This document shows positions 1 through 6,792 of a stretch of 34,711 nt of DNA, in pieces. This stretch comes from an uncultured Alphaproteobacteria bacterium (GTDB taxonomy: Bacteria; Pseudomonadota; Alphaproteobacteria; Rs-D84). The notes below the pieces were generated by a model. The model had not been told where the DNA came from, ran no database searches, and saw only the letters and a list, made by a program, of their open reading frames with translations. Positions within the stretch are counted from its first letter, which is position 1. The number at the start of each line of letters is the position of its first letter. Location of the stretch: the NCBI GenBank assembly GCA_944392815.1, contig CALXXY010000006.1, positions 1 to 34,711 on the forward strand, read 5' to 3'. The position numbers were made by a program, and so were the translations under genes.

Positions 1-412
1 TGCCATTGGCTTTGGCGATTGCTATGCCTTCCCGCTGGCGGGTTCGTATCAAAGTCCTTTCAAATTGTGCAATAGATGCCAATATAGTCAATATCAACTG
101 GCTGGTGGCATCATCTTTGTCTGGCGAAAAATGCAGGTTTTCTTTGATAAAATGAATTGAAACACCCTTGGCCAGAATTTTATTTACTAAATCTATTAAA
201 TCAAAAGTATTTCTGGCCAACCGCGACAGTTCGTGGGCATATACTTCATCACCTTCGCGGATATAGTTTAACATTTCTTGCAAAGCAGGTCTGTCGGTAT
301 TTTTACCAGAACATTTATCTTCAAAGATACGATCGTATTTATCAGAATCCTGTAATTGGCGATCCAGATTTTGACCGATTGAACTGACACGAGCATACAA
401 TACGATTGCCAT
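1..412 (-). CDS. Serine recombinase (resolvase/invertase family), C-terminus cut by window edge
   Basis: The visible 137 residues form the catalytic domain of a serine site-specific recombinase. They open with the YARVS motif, giving a catalytic Ser at residue 10 preceded by Arg8. SRLARN follows at residues 63-68, holding the conserved active-site arginines, and then the long E-helix ending in REG and AKANG, where the DNA-binding helix-turn-helix should begin. That part and the stop lie beyond base 1. The start is ATG at 412, preceded by an AAGGGGAA Shine-Dalgarno. The enzyme would cut and rejoin DNA through a phosphoserine link at paired sites; inverted repeats about 70 bp upstream may be its site. 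Position beside a tRNA 3' remnant suggests it belongs to an integrated element. Whether it is a resolvase, an invertase or a large serine integrase cannot be settled, although the compact domain favours the small resolvase/invertase type. Confidence 0.9.
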   Translation of the reverse strand, partial: MAIVLYARVSSIGQNLDRQLQDSDKYDRIFEDKCSGKNTDRPALQEMLNYIREGDEVYAHELSRLARNTFDLIDLVNKILAKGVSIHFIKENLHFSPDKDDATSQLILTILASIAQFERTLIRTRQREGIAIAKANG

Positions 413-479
413 AACATTCCCCTTTTGTTTAATAAATCCAAATAGAGTATTTAAGTTCAGCTGTAACCTGGCTCGAAAG

Positions 480-518
480 TGTCTAAAAGTCAAGCTTATT
501 AAGGGGTTTATTTAGACA
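480..518. promoter_or_regulatory. Candidate res/operator site of the serine recombinase
   Basis: TGTCTAAA at 480-487 is mirrored exactly by TTTAGACA at 511-518. The whole spans 39 bp and lies 68 bp upstream of the recombinase start. Tn3-family resolvases bind imperfect inverted half-sites that begin TGTC in this arrangement upstream of their own gene. The spacing is longer than a standard 28-bp crossover site, so it may be an accessory or operator site. Confidence 0.35.
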
Positions 519-583
519 GGTATTCCAATGTCCAATTTAGGTATAGGGTAATTAGATATTCAAATTTTATACAAAATATTACC

Positions 584-603
584 TGGGGCAACCGTGGGGC
601 AAC
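584..603. repeat. Two direct copies of TGGGGCAAC, 11 bp apart
   Basis: The 9-mer occurs at 584-592 and 595-603, so the copies sit on the same face of the helix. Lying about 180 bp inside the half-tRNA, they resemble integrase or excisionase arm-type binding sites, but two short copies are weak evidence. Confidence 0.3.
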
Positions 604-784
604 TTTGCCCATCCAATAAAATCAATATATATCCATATACAATCAGGAACAACTATCTGAAAAAAGAATATTTATTTCGCCCCGATATTCAAAATTAAAC
701 ATTAATCAAATAAAATCACTTTATTAAATATAATACTTTGTTTTTACAATAAAAATTTTATTAAAAATTCAAAAAAGTTGTTTT

Positions 785-829
785 CTCATAACCTGAAGGT
801 CTGTGGTTCAAATCCACACTCCGCAACCA
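785..829 (+). other. 3' half of a tRNA with CAT anticodon; probable att site
   Basis: The sequence runs in perfect tRNA register. It has anticodon loop CTCATAA (785-791), 3' anticodon stem CCTGA, variable AGGTC, a perfect T-arm (802-818), 3' acceptor strand CTCCGCA, discriminator A and CCA (827-829). The 5' side is absent: the bases before 785 are GTTTT where TCAGG would be needed, and no D-arm or 5' acceptor strand is present. A at position 72 of the acceptor and the AAGGTC variable region favour initiator tRNA-fMet over elongator tRNA-Met. A half-tRNA starting at the anticodon loop is the standard remnant left at the distal end of an element integrated in a tRNA gene. This predicts an intact copy outside the window to the left. 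Confidence 0.8.
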
Positions 830-838
830 GTTAAAATG

Positions 839-866
839 AAAAATACACCCATGCGGTGTATTTTTT
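839..866. terminator. Bidirectional intrinsic terminator
   Basis: An 11-bp perfect stem (839-849 with 855-865) has a 5-nt loop and A/T runs on both sides. It closes the ABC-F gene on the minus strand and would have ended the original tRNA transcript on the plus strand. Confidence 0.8.
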
Positions 867-2481
867 ATTCTTCTGAATTCACATTATAATAATATTCCAA
901 TTTTTCGTGGTCGTAATCCTCTATACGGCCCGCCGGCAACACCAACATACGTGTAATCCCAATTTGTTCAACAAAATCAGGATTATGGCTGACCACCAAA
1001 ATAGTTCCCGCAAAATCGCGAAAATTTTCACCGATTACCACCTGGGTTTCTGGATCCAGATGATTTGTCGGTTCGTCCAAAATCAACATATTTGCACGCC
1101 GCAATAATAATTTACACAATGCCACGCGCGCCCGTTCGCCCGGCGACAACGACGCGACTGTTTTAAATACATCATTACCAAAAAACAAAAAATTTGCCAA
1201 TGCTGCGCGCAATTGTAAATCGCTGTATTCAGATGCAACCCCGCCCACATTTTCCAACACAGTTTTATTTAAATCCAATTGTTCCAATTCCTGGGCGTAA
1301 TACGCGATATCAGTTTTTGGATTAATATCAATCACCCCACGTTCAGGCATCAAAAATCCCATAATTAATTTTAACAAAGTTGATTTACCAACCCCATTTT
1401 CACCAACTATTAAAAATCTTTCACCCGATGCGATATGAAATGATAATTTTCTGTACAATAATTTTTTCCCGGGATATCGGAACCACAAATCATCAACCAT
1501 AATTGGAAAACGCGCGCCATCACGCAGTGGCGTTAAATCCATTTTTACCCGTTTATATTCCGCCAACGCGTCTGTACGACGTGCCAACAATTTTTCCAAT
1601 TGTGCGGCACGCACATGCCCGGCGCGTTTCATACTGTGTGCGGTTGGACTGGCGGCATTGGCACGCGCCACAAATTCAGATAAATGTTTTATCTGGCGTT
1701 CTTCGTCCTTGATTTTTGCCGCCTGCCTGATGCGCAATTGTGCAACTTTAGATTTATAATCATCATAATTACCATCAAATACAGTTATTTTTTTGGTTGC
1801 TTTGTCTATAAACAAAATCTTGTTTACGATTTCGTTTAAAAATTCAGTATCATGACTGATAATCAAAACACTGCCACGCCAGTGACGTAAATAATCACAC
1901 ACAAACGCGCGACTGGCCGCGTCCAGATGATTTGTTGGTTCGTCCAATAATAAAACATCAGCCACAGAATATAATAATCGCGCGAATGCAACCTGGGATT
2001 TTTGGCCGCCCGACAAATTTGACATTTTCATATCTATTAAATCTGTCAAATTCATATTTTCAATAATATCCAGCATAACATTTTCTGCATTATACGCGTC
2101 CAAAATTTCCAATTTTTCCTGGGCAATATTAATATCATTTTGCACCGCGATATCATCTGGATTATCAGCCAGCGCAACATACAAATCATGTAATTGCGAT
2201 TCAATCTGTTTAACAGGCCGCGCAGACGCAATAAAATCCCACACAGTCACATCTGGATTTTTTATTTCGATAACCTGTGGCAAATAACCGATTGTTGCGC
2301 CATCTGTATAAATATTTCCATAATCAGGCGTAATTTGCCCCAATATAATTTTAAATAAAGTTGTTTTACCGGCACCATTAACACCAACTATGCCGCATTT
2401 GGCACGCGATGGAATGTTAAATTCCGCATTGTCATATATGACATTTGTCCCAAACGAAAGTGTCAGATTTTCTGCCCGCAT
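865..2481 (-). CDS. ABC-F family ATP-binding protein
   Basis: This is a tandem ATPase without membrane segments, so it belongs to the ABC-F family, whose characterised members act on the ribosome (EttA, Uup, YheS and resistance factors) rather than transport. The first cassette has Walker A GVNGAGKT (residues 33-40), signature LSGGQ (156-160) and Walker B LLLDEP (about 178-182). The second has GENGVGKS (360-367), the variant signature LSPGE (445-449) and LILDEP (466-471). Both Walker B motifs run into TNHLD. A charged linker of about 100 residues (about 230-330), where the tRNA-contacting P-site tRNA-interaction motif normally lies, joins the two. The length of 538 aa is typical. Subfamily is not certain. 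It stands alone on the minus strand, divergent from the lipoprotein gene, with 89 bp between starts. Confidence 0.93.
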   Translation of the reverse strand: MRAENLTLSFGTNVIYDNAEFNIPSRAKCGIVGVNGAGKTTLFKIILGQITPDYGNIYTDGATIGYLPQVIEIKNPDVTVWDFIASARPVKQIESQLHDLYVALADNPDDIAVQNDINIAQEKLEILDAYNAENVMLDIIENMNLTDLIDMKMSNLSGGQKSQVAFARLLYSVADVLLLDEPTNHLDAASRAFVCDYLRHWRGSVLIISHDTEFLNEIVNKILFIDKATKKITVFDGNYDDYKSKVAQLRIRQAAKIKDEERQIKHLSEFVARANAASPTAHSMKRAGHVRAAQLEKLLARRTDALAEYKRVKMDLTPLRDGARFPIMVDDLWFRYPGKKLLYRKLSFHIASGERFLIVGENGVGKSTLLKLIMGFLMPERGVIDINPKTDIAYYAQELEQLDLNKTVLENVGGVASEYSDLQLRAALANFLFFGNDVFKTVASLSPGERARVALCKLLLRRANMLILDEPTNHLDPETQVVIGENFRDFAGTILVVSHNPDFVEQIGITRMLVLPAGRIEDYDHEKLEYYYNVNSEE

Positions 2482-2503
2482 AGCCGAAATTGTATAAAAT
2501 TAA

Positions 2504-2532
2504 TTTTGTATAACAAGTGTTTTTGATATAAT
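2504..2532 (+). promoter_or_regulatory. Putative sigma70 promoter for the lipoprotein gene
   Basis: A perfect -10 TATAAT at 2527-2532 has only a loose -35 (TTTTGT at 2504-2509, 17-bp spacer). It lies about 38 bp before the start codon and AGGGGGG ribosome binding site of the lipoprotein. Confidence 0.5.
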
Positions 2533-2570
2533 TATAAACAACCATTAAAAAAACAGGGGGGATACAAAAC

Positions 2571-2903
2571 ATGAAAAAATTAATATCTGTTCTGTGCGCT
2601 TTATTTTTGGTCGCCTGTGGCGATACAGACATTTCCGGCACATGGACGCAACCTGTACCGGGCATGGCCGGATTGAACCAGGGATTCACATTAAACACCG
2701 ACGGCACGGCGTCATCTGTCAATATGGCAACACTGGCATACGATACATGGCGTCGCGATGGTGATACAATAATCATGACAGGCCGCAGTATTGGAAATGG
2801 TCAAACCATAGAATTCACCGAAACATACACAATTGAACAATTAACACCTGATACATTGGTACTGCGAAACGGTGACGCCACATTTACATATTCACGTGAA
2901 TAA
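2571..2903 (+). CDS. Small predicted lipoprotein, function unknown
   Basis: The 110-aa product begins with a lipoprotein signal peptide: charged MKK, a hydrophobic stretch and the lipobox LVAC with the modified Cys at residue 16. After processing, about 94 residues remain, beginning GDTDISGTW and rich in alternating polar/hydrophobic beta-type sequence with many Thr. The SGTW start followed by beta strands is reminiscent of small lipocalin-like or META-like lipoproteins, but I do not recognise a family. An unusually strong AGGGGGG Shine-Dalgarno lies 8 nt before the ATG. It is monocistronic, with its own promoter and a strong terminator directly after the stop. A periplasmic face or outer membrane location is inferred from the lipobox. 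Confidence 0.8.
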   Translation: MKKLISVLCALFLVACGDTDISGTWTQPVPGMAGLNQGFTLNTDGTASSVNMATLAYDTWRRDGDTIIMTGRSIGNGQTIEFTETYTIEQLTPDTLVLRNGDATFTYSRE

Positions 2904-2927
2904 AAAACGCCCAAATGGGCGTTTTTT
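2902..2927. terminator. Bidirectional intrinsic terminator
   Basis: An 11-bp stem (2902-2912 with 2917-2927) has an AAAT loop, a T-run on the plus strand and an A-run on the other side. It serves both the lipoprotein gene and the convergent virB operon. Confidence 0.85.
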
Positions 2928-2928
2928 A

Positions 2929-3558
2929 TTACTGATTCTGTATAAAGCATTTTTGCAACGATTGCCCATGATCATGCTGGTCAACGCGTTTATTACGAAT
3001 TTCTTCGGCGGCCTTGATTTTTTGTTTCACTAATATTAAATCAGGGTGCGCCTGTAATTCAGCATTTAATTCAGTAATCGCGGCATCTATATCAGACGCA
3101 TTTTGCACAAATATTGGCGTGATCGAATCCGCCGCTGTGTATACAGCATTCATTAATTCAGGGGTAAAATCATCAATCACAGATAAATATGCGCGAATAT
3201 GTTGGTCTTCGTGTGATAAAATCGCGTTGTATGTGCACGATTCCGGCATATGGCGAATATCAATCTGAACCAAAAAATTACTGTATCCAACGGTCGCGTC
3301 CACAGATTTTAATGACACACAATACCCATCTTCGATATTTGTAATATCGGCAACGATATCATAATTATCAACCAGCGTCGCCAAAACATTACCATGTAAT
3401 AAATCCATATGTTGTAATGGTTGAACAACTTCTTTGGACCATTCCGGCACGTCCAACGTAATTTTTGGTGTTAATTTATACGGTAAACAATCATCATACG
3501 CACGCGCAGCAATCGGAAAAACACAAACCAACAAATATAAAATTTTAATAAATTTCAT
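2929..3558 (-). CDS. Secreted HExxH protein (DUF922-like), third gene of the virB3-virB4 operon
   Basis: This 209-aa protein has an N-terminal signal peptide ending in ARA-Y at about residue 20. HEDQH at residues 116-120 fits the HExxH zinc-peptidase motif. The context, a helix ILSHEDQHIRAY, resembles the HEEGH-containing helix of the DUF922 family of predicted secreted zinc peptidases, but I cannot confirm membership. Four cysteines (C24, C80, C108 and one near C204) could form disulfides in the periplasm. The C-terminal third is helical. The start lies 3 bp after the virB4 stop, so the two are almost certainly co-transcribed. The link to a type IV secretion ATPase suggests a role in envelope remodelling for the machine or a secreted factor; that is inference. 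A non-catalytic metal-binding role is also possible. Confidence 0.7.
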   Translation of the reverse strand: MKFIKILYLLVCVFPIAARAYDDCLPYKLTPKITLDVPEWSKEVVQPLQHMDLLHGNVLATLVDNYDIVADITNIEDGYCVSLKSVDATVGYSNFLVQIDIRHMPESCTYNAILSHEDQHIRAYLSVIDDFTPELMNAVYTAADSITPIFVQNASDIDAAITELNAELQAHPDLILVKQKIKAAEEIRNKRVDQHDHGQSLQKCFIQNQ

Positions 3559-3561
3559 ATT

Positions 3562-5979
3562 TTATAAATCGCCCGCCCCTTGCTTTTTCAAATATTCAGC
3601 AACAAAATTGTTTCCATATTGTGCATATAATTCTTCGGCCAATAACACAGACGACCGCCCCGATTCAAACAAACGCAACAAATTCCCCAAACCACCCAGT
3701 TCAGTATTTAAAATCACAGATTCACCGGTGACCGGCCGCGACAATAACACCGCACGTTTTAAATTTGGATATGCCTTGCCCTGGATAAACGCCATTTCCA
3801 ACGGATTTAAATTCCAGTATTGATAATCAGATGCGTCGGCCGCCGGATTGCGGAAAAACAGCACTGTTTGCGCCTGGCCACGAACAACATCGCCAATTCC
3901 CAATTTATCCAAAACATTTGCCCGCTGGAACGCAACCATGTACGCCTGGCGATTTTTACGTCCCTCTTGCAATCCTGTGATAAAATTATCACGGAACATT
4001 TTATTTTCCAACATAGGCGCCGTTTCATCAATCATAATCAACGACGGATTTCCACCGGCCACAGTATTATTATTAATACGATGTAAAATATATGAAATCA
4101 CGGCCGGCGCCAAAGTTTCGTCCTGTAAAATATCGGTAAAATCGAACGTGGTTAAACGCGAATTCAAATCCAAAGTATCTGAATTTTCATTAAAAATATC
4201 GCCATACTGCAATGGATCAACCCATTTTTTCAACGCAGGCCGCATATTCCCAGCGGACGAAAAACAACTTTCCCATAAATTTTTCAGCATTCTGTCTTTG
4301 TCCGACAAATAATCAAAATTCACCGACACAGCGCGCGCAATTTCATCGGCCGAATTGGAATCACTTTGCCCCGAAATCATCGCAAACCACCGCCGCAAAA
4401 ACGCGCGATTTTCCGGTGTGTCGGGCATTTTTAATGGATTCAAATGTGTTTGGAACGAATCCGCGGACGCGTCTTTTTTATCTTTGCCCACCATTGTCAC
4501 ATATTTCCCACCAACGGCCAAAGTAAATATTTCGGCACCTTTGTTCCGGTCAAAGAAAAACGCCTTTAATTTTTTATGCCGCAACGATTGCGCAATCAGG
4601 AAACTGAACAAAGTCGTTTTACCGCCACCCGTTGGTCCAATTGTCAAAGTATGCGCCACAGCGGCCGGTTTGTCCGATACATGGAATTGAAATTGATATG
4701 GCGTTCCCTGGGCGGTTGGGAATACAACCAATGGCCCCGGTCCCCAATCACAGTTTGCCACCCCACGTGGTGTACTGGACATAGGCACACTAATAGCGGC
4801 CGTACGTGACAACATTTTAAAACTGCGCGGAAATGTATCAAATCCAGGAATTTGCGCGAACCAAGAAACCTTGGCTGCGAACGATTCCACAATCGGCGAC
4901 ACACCGAACGATGCGGCCACTTTGTTAAATTCGTCGATATATTTTTCCAATTCAGAAATCGTTGCACCAAATATCAAAAACAGCGGATAATAATTCACCA
5001 AACTTTGATTTCCGGAAATATTTTCGTCCATTGCGGATTCAGCCGCCGAAATCTGTTCAGTTGCAGATGTTTCTTTTTCTTCGGTTGTGGCGCGACGTTG
5101 ACGCAAAACATTTTCTATATCGGCCGCCCCCATAATTTGAAATCCATTCATACAAATCATTTCTGTTTGAATGGTGTATACAGAATTAAAAAACTCTTCG
5201 TCCAGATAATCAGGCGATGTTTTAAACGAAATTGCCGCAGCAAAAGATTGACGCCCTTCGCCTGTATATTTAATAACCCCATTTGATAAAAATTCCACAT
5301 CATCAACAGTTGTCACATCTGCAATGTTTTGATCGGCTGCTATCGGCGCGGGCTTGGTAATTGGGGATAAAATACGTCCAAAAAACCGTGCCATATTATC
5401 AGTGCTGTTATTACGCAACAGCCGCGGCCGATACGCCGCCAATATGGATTCAATATAACTGCCGTATTGATTTAATTTATCACGCGCAGACGCCCCACCA
5501 ACCGACAACACAATATAATAATTATTTGTAAATATGCGCAGTCCCTGGGCCCGCCATTTATTATAAATTTTTTGTAAAACCGGCTGGTCAAATTCATAAT
5601 TAGTATTTTCACCAACCGCATCACGCACAGTGTAAAAACGAATAACAACGTTTGGGTCGCGTATTTGATTAAATAATTGGGTACGCAAATCCAAAAATTT
5701 TGCGCGCGTTTCATCGTCCTGCATACTTGTTTGCACACCATCAACATGATAAACACGCACAATCGACCCATCGGTCAGCGTCATAGAATCATCGGTATAA
5801 ACAGTTTTAAATGGCAAATATTGTGCATAACGCGCATATCCAAATTTAGGAAAAATCCGGCGTGTTAACGCAGGCACAAACATCATCAACACGATGAACA
5901 AAAACACCACCACCATAACCATAATGGTTGCCGTTAATGGAAATTCACCGCCTGCAAAATGTTCAAAAAATCCGTTCAT
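3562..5979 (-). CDS. virB4: Type IV secretion system ATPase VirB4
   Basis: VirB4 is the AAA+-like ATPase at the cytoplasmic base of type IV secretion machines, energising pilus assembly and substrate passage. The 805-aa product carries Walker A (GPTGGGKTT, near residue 450), a Walker B strand ending in IDE (near 648) and a C-terminal HerA/FtsK-type domain. The glutamine-rich FQRA stretch that follows is typical of the family. The first 40 residues contain one clear transmembrane segment (about 14-38), which many VirB4 proteins lack. It follows virB3 by 3 bp, the standard VirB order. No VirB6, VirB8-11 or VirD4 gene lies nearby, so the rest of the machine must be elsewhere, as in Rickettsiales where vir genes are scattered. 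The length matches full-length VirB4. Confidence 0.93.
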   Translation of the reverse strand: MNGFFEHFAGGEFPLTATIMVMVVVFLFIVLMMFVPALTRRIFPKFGYARYAQYLPFKTVYTDDSMTLTDGSIVRVYHVDGVQTSMQDDETRAKFLDLRTQLFNQIRDPNVVIRFYTVRDAVGENTNYEFDQPVLQKIYNKWRAQGLRIFTNNYYIVLSVGGASARDKLNQYGSYIESILAAYRPRLLRNNSTDNMARFFGRILSPITKPAPIAADQNIADVTTVDDVEFLSNGVIKYTGEGRQSFAAAISFKTSPDYLDEEFFNSVYTIQTEMICMNGFQIMGAADIENVLRQRRATTEEKETSATEQISAAESAMDENISGNQSLVNYYPLFLIFGATISELEKYIDEFNKVAASFGVSPIVESFAAKVSWFAQIPGFDTFPRSFKMLSRTAAISVPMSSTPRGVANCDWGPGPLVVFPTAQGTPYQFQFHVSDKPAAVAHTLTIGPTGGGKTTLFSFLIAQSLRHKKLKAFFFDRNKGAEIFTLAVGGKYVTMVGKDKKDASADSFQTHLNPLKMPDTPENRAFLRRWFAMISGQSDSNSADEIARAVSVNFDYLSDKDRMLKNLWESCFSSAGNMRPALKKWVDPLQYGDIFNENSDTLDLNSRLTTFDFTDILQDETLAPAVISYILHRINNNTVAGGNPSLIMIDETAPMLENKMFRDNFITGLQEGRKNRQAYMVAFQRANVLDKLGIGDVVRGQAQTVLFFRNPAADASDYQYWNLNPLEMAFIQGKAYPNLKRAVLLSRPVTGESVILNTELGGLGNLLRLFESGRSSVLLAEELYAQYGNNFVAEYLKKQGAGDL

Positions 5980-5982
5980 ATT

Positions 5983-6279
5983 TTATGCCGCCAACCGCCC
6001 TGGTATTTTCTTTTTCAACAACTGTATTTTTGCAGATATAATCTGTCCCAATTGCGGATCACGTTTTGAATAAATGGCCAAAATCGTGTGCACCACAATC
6101 ACAGATATCAAAAAATACAGCGGGGAAATATTTGCATCTGCCCCAGACACAGCCAAATCAATAACAAAAATGACGATAAAGATAATGAATTGCACGGCAA
6201 AATTAATCACCGCCAGCGAATACGGCACGTAAAATATACGCGCAGGATTTGCCAATGCTTTCAGTACCTGTTGTCGCAT
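5983..6279 (-). CDS. virB3: Type IV secretion protein VirB3
   Basis: The product is a 98-aa inner membrane protein with two hydrophobic segments (about residues 20-45 and 53-70). It opens with the family pattern of a short basic helix and an NPARIFYVPYSLA-like stretch, and after the second membrane segment has the typical RDP motif (KRDPQLGQII). VirB3 associates with VirB4 at the inner membrane and is needed for assembly of the secretion channel. The gene directly precedes virB4. A purine-rich ribosome binding site (GAGGGGGAGGGG) sits before the ATG, and a good promoter lies about 35 bp upstream, overlapping the first repeat of the 9-mer array. Confidence 0.88.
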   Translation of the reverse strand: MRQQVLKALANPARIFYVPYSLAVINFAVQFIIFIVIFVIDLAVSGADANISPLYFLISVIVVHTILAIYSKRDPQLGQIISAKIQLLKKKIPGRLAA

Positions 6280-6311
6280 TTTGGATTGGGCCCCTCCCCC
6301 TCGTTGGTTGA

Positions 6312-6340
6312 ATTATAACAATTTCAACAGTTTTCAACAA
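6312..6340 (-). promoter_or_regulatory. Putative sigma70 promoter of the virB3-virB4 operon
   Basis: Reading the minus strand, TTGTTG (6340-6335), a 17-bp spacer and TATAAT (6317-6312) form a good promoter. The -35 box lies inside the first TTTTCAACA repeat (6331-6339), so a protein bound there would block or recruit RNA polymerase. Confidence 0.6.
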
Positions 6341-6506
6341 GTATAAAAAGCATTTTCAAAAAATTGTTAAAAATGTTGAAAACATGTATATTTTTCAACT
6401 GTTTAATAAACACCTGATTTTTTCAACACAAAAACAAATATCCGCAGAAAACCTGGATTTTTTTGTTGAAAACCTGTTGATTAAAAGTTTAAAACAGTTT
6501 TCAACA
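6331..6506. repeat. Array of five TTTTCAACA 9-mers in alternating orientation
   Basis: Perfect copies sit at 6331-6339 (+), 6374-6382 (-), 6420-6428 (+), 6464-6472 (-) and 6498-6506 (+), with start-to-start spacings of 43, 46, 44 and 34 bp. Near-copies occur at 6321-6329 and 6392-6400. Several copies share flanking CAG on the left and an A-run on the right. The array fills the 323-bp divergent region between virB3 and rpmJ, which holds no gene. The 9-mer differs from the E. coli DnaA box consensus at two of nine positions, so it could be a lineage-specific DnaA-box cluster. It could equally be an operator array for the flanking promoters. Confidence 0.65.
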
Positions 6507-6551
6507 AAACAAACAGCCCCAACAAAAACAACAAATAATTAATATTATTAT

Positions 6552-6579
6552 TTGATTTTTCACAAAAACCGTTTATAAT
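6552..6579 (+). promoter_or_regulatory. sigma70-type promoter of rpmJ
   Basis: TTGATT (6552-6557), a 16-bp spacer and TATAAT (6574-6579) lie 23 bp before the rpmJ ATG. The -35 region extends as TTGATTTTTCA, the same 11-mer seen at the rpmI promoter. Confidence 0.75.
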
Positions 6580-6602
6580 GGCCACACAACAAAGGATTTG
6601 AC

Positions 6603-6737
6603 ATGAAGTTCTTAAGTTCATTAAAGGCCTGGAAAAAACGCGGTAATGTAAAACAAATTCGCCGTGGTAAACAGGTTATCCTGATTGACCCTAATAATCC
6701 AAAATTAAAGGCAAAACAGGGCTTCAGAAAAAAATAA
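6603..6737 (+). CDS. rpmJ: Ribosomal protein bL36
   Basis: A 44-aa, very basic protein starts MKFLSSLKAWKKRG and ends KAKQGFRKK. This matches the zinc-free bL36 form of alphaproteobacteria, which begins with MKVxNSLK and ends with a KARQG-type tail; the usual zinc cysteines are absent. bL36 is a small component of the 50S subunit. The gene has a good promoter, an AAAGGA Shine-Dalgarno 7 nt before the ATG and its own terminator, so it is monocistronic and outside the ribosomal operons, as is common in this class. It is too short for many gene finders. The main uncertainty is its divergence (for example KQIRRGKQV instead of a longer basic stretch). Confidence 0.85.
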   Translation: MKFLSSLKAWKKRGNVKQIRRGKQVILIDPNNPKLKAKQGFRKK

Positions 6738-6749
6738 TTGTATATGAAT

Positions 6750-6776
6750 AACCCCTGAACATGGGGTTTTCTTTTT
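6750..6776 (+). terminator. Intrinsic terminator after rpmJ
   Basis: The stem AACCCC (6750-6755) pairs with GGGGTT (6763-6768) around a 7-nt loop and is followed by a T-rich tail. It lies 13 nt after the rpmJ stop. Confidence 0.7.
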
Positions 6777-6792
6777 TTATGGGGAATTTTTC

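Larger units (their letters stand above)
413..784. other. AT-rich non-coding end of an integrated element
   Basis: I see no convincing gene in this stretch. It holds an 8-bp inverted repeat (480-487/511-518), a direct repeat of TGGGGCAAC (584-592 and 595-603) and then about 170 bp of very AT-rich DNA leading into the half-tRNA at 785. This is what the end of an integrative element next to its attachment site usually looks like. A 34-codon minus-strand reading frame starting with MGKVAP exists but has no supporting feature. Confidence 0.5.

Noticed and set aside
513..633. Short MGKVAP minus-strand frame near the att site
   Set aside because: Only 34 codons, no ribosome binding site and no recognised similarity.
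3848..4312. Plus-strand frames inside virB4
   Set aside because: Antisense shadows of a strongly conserved gene.
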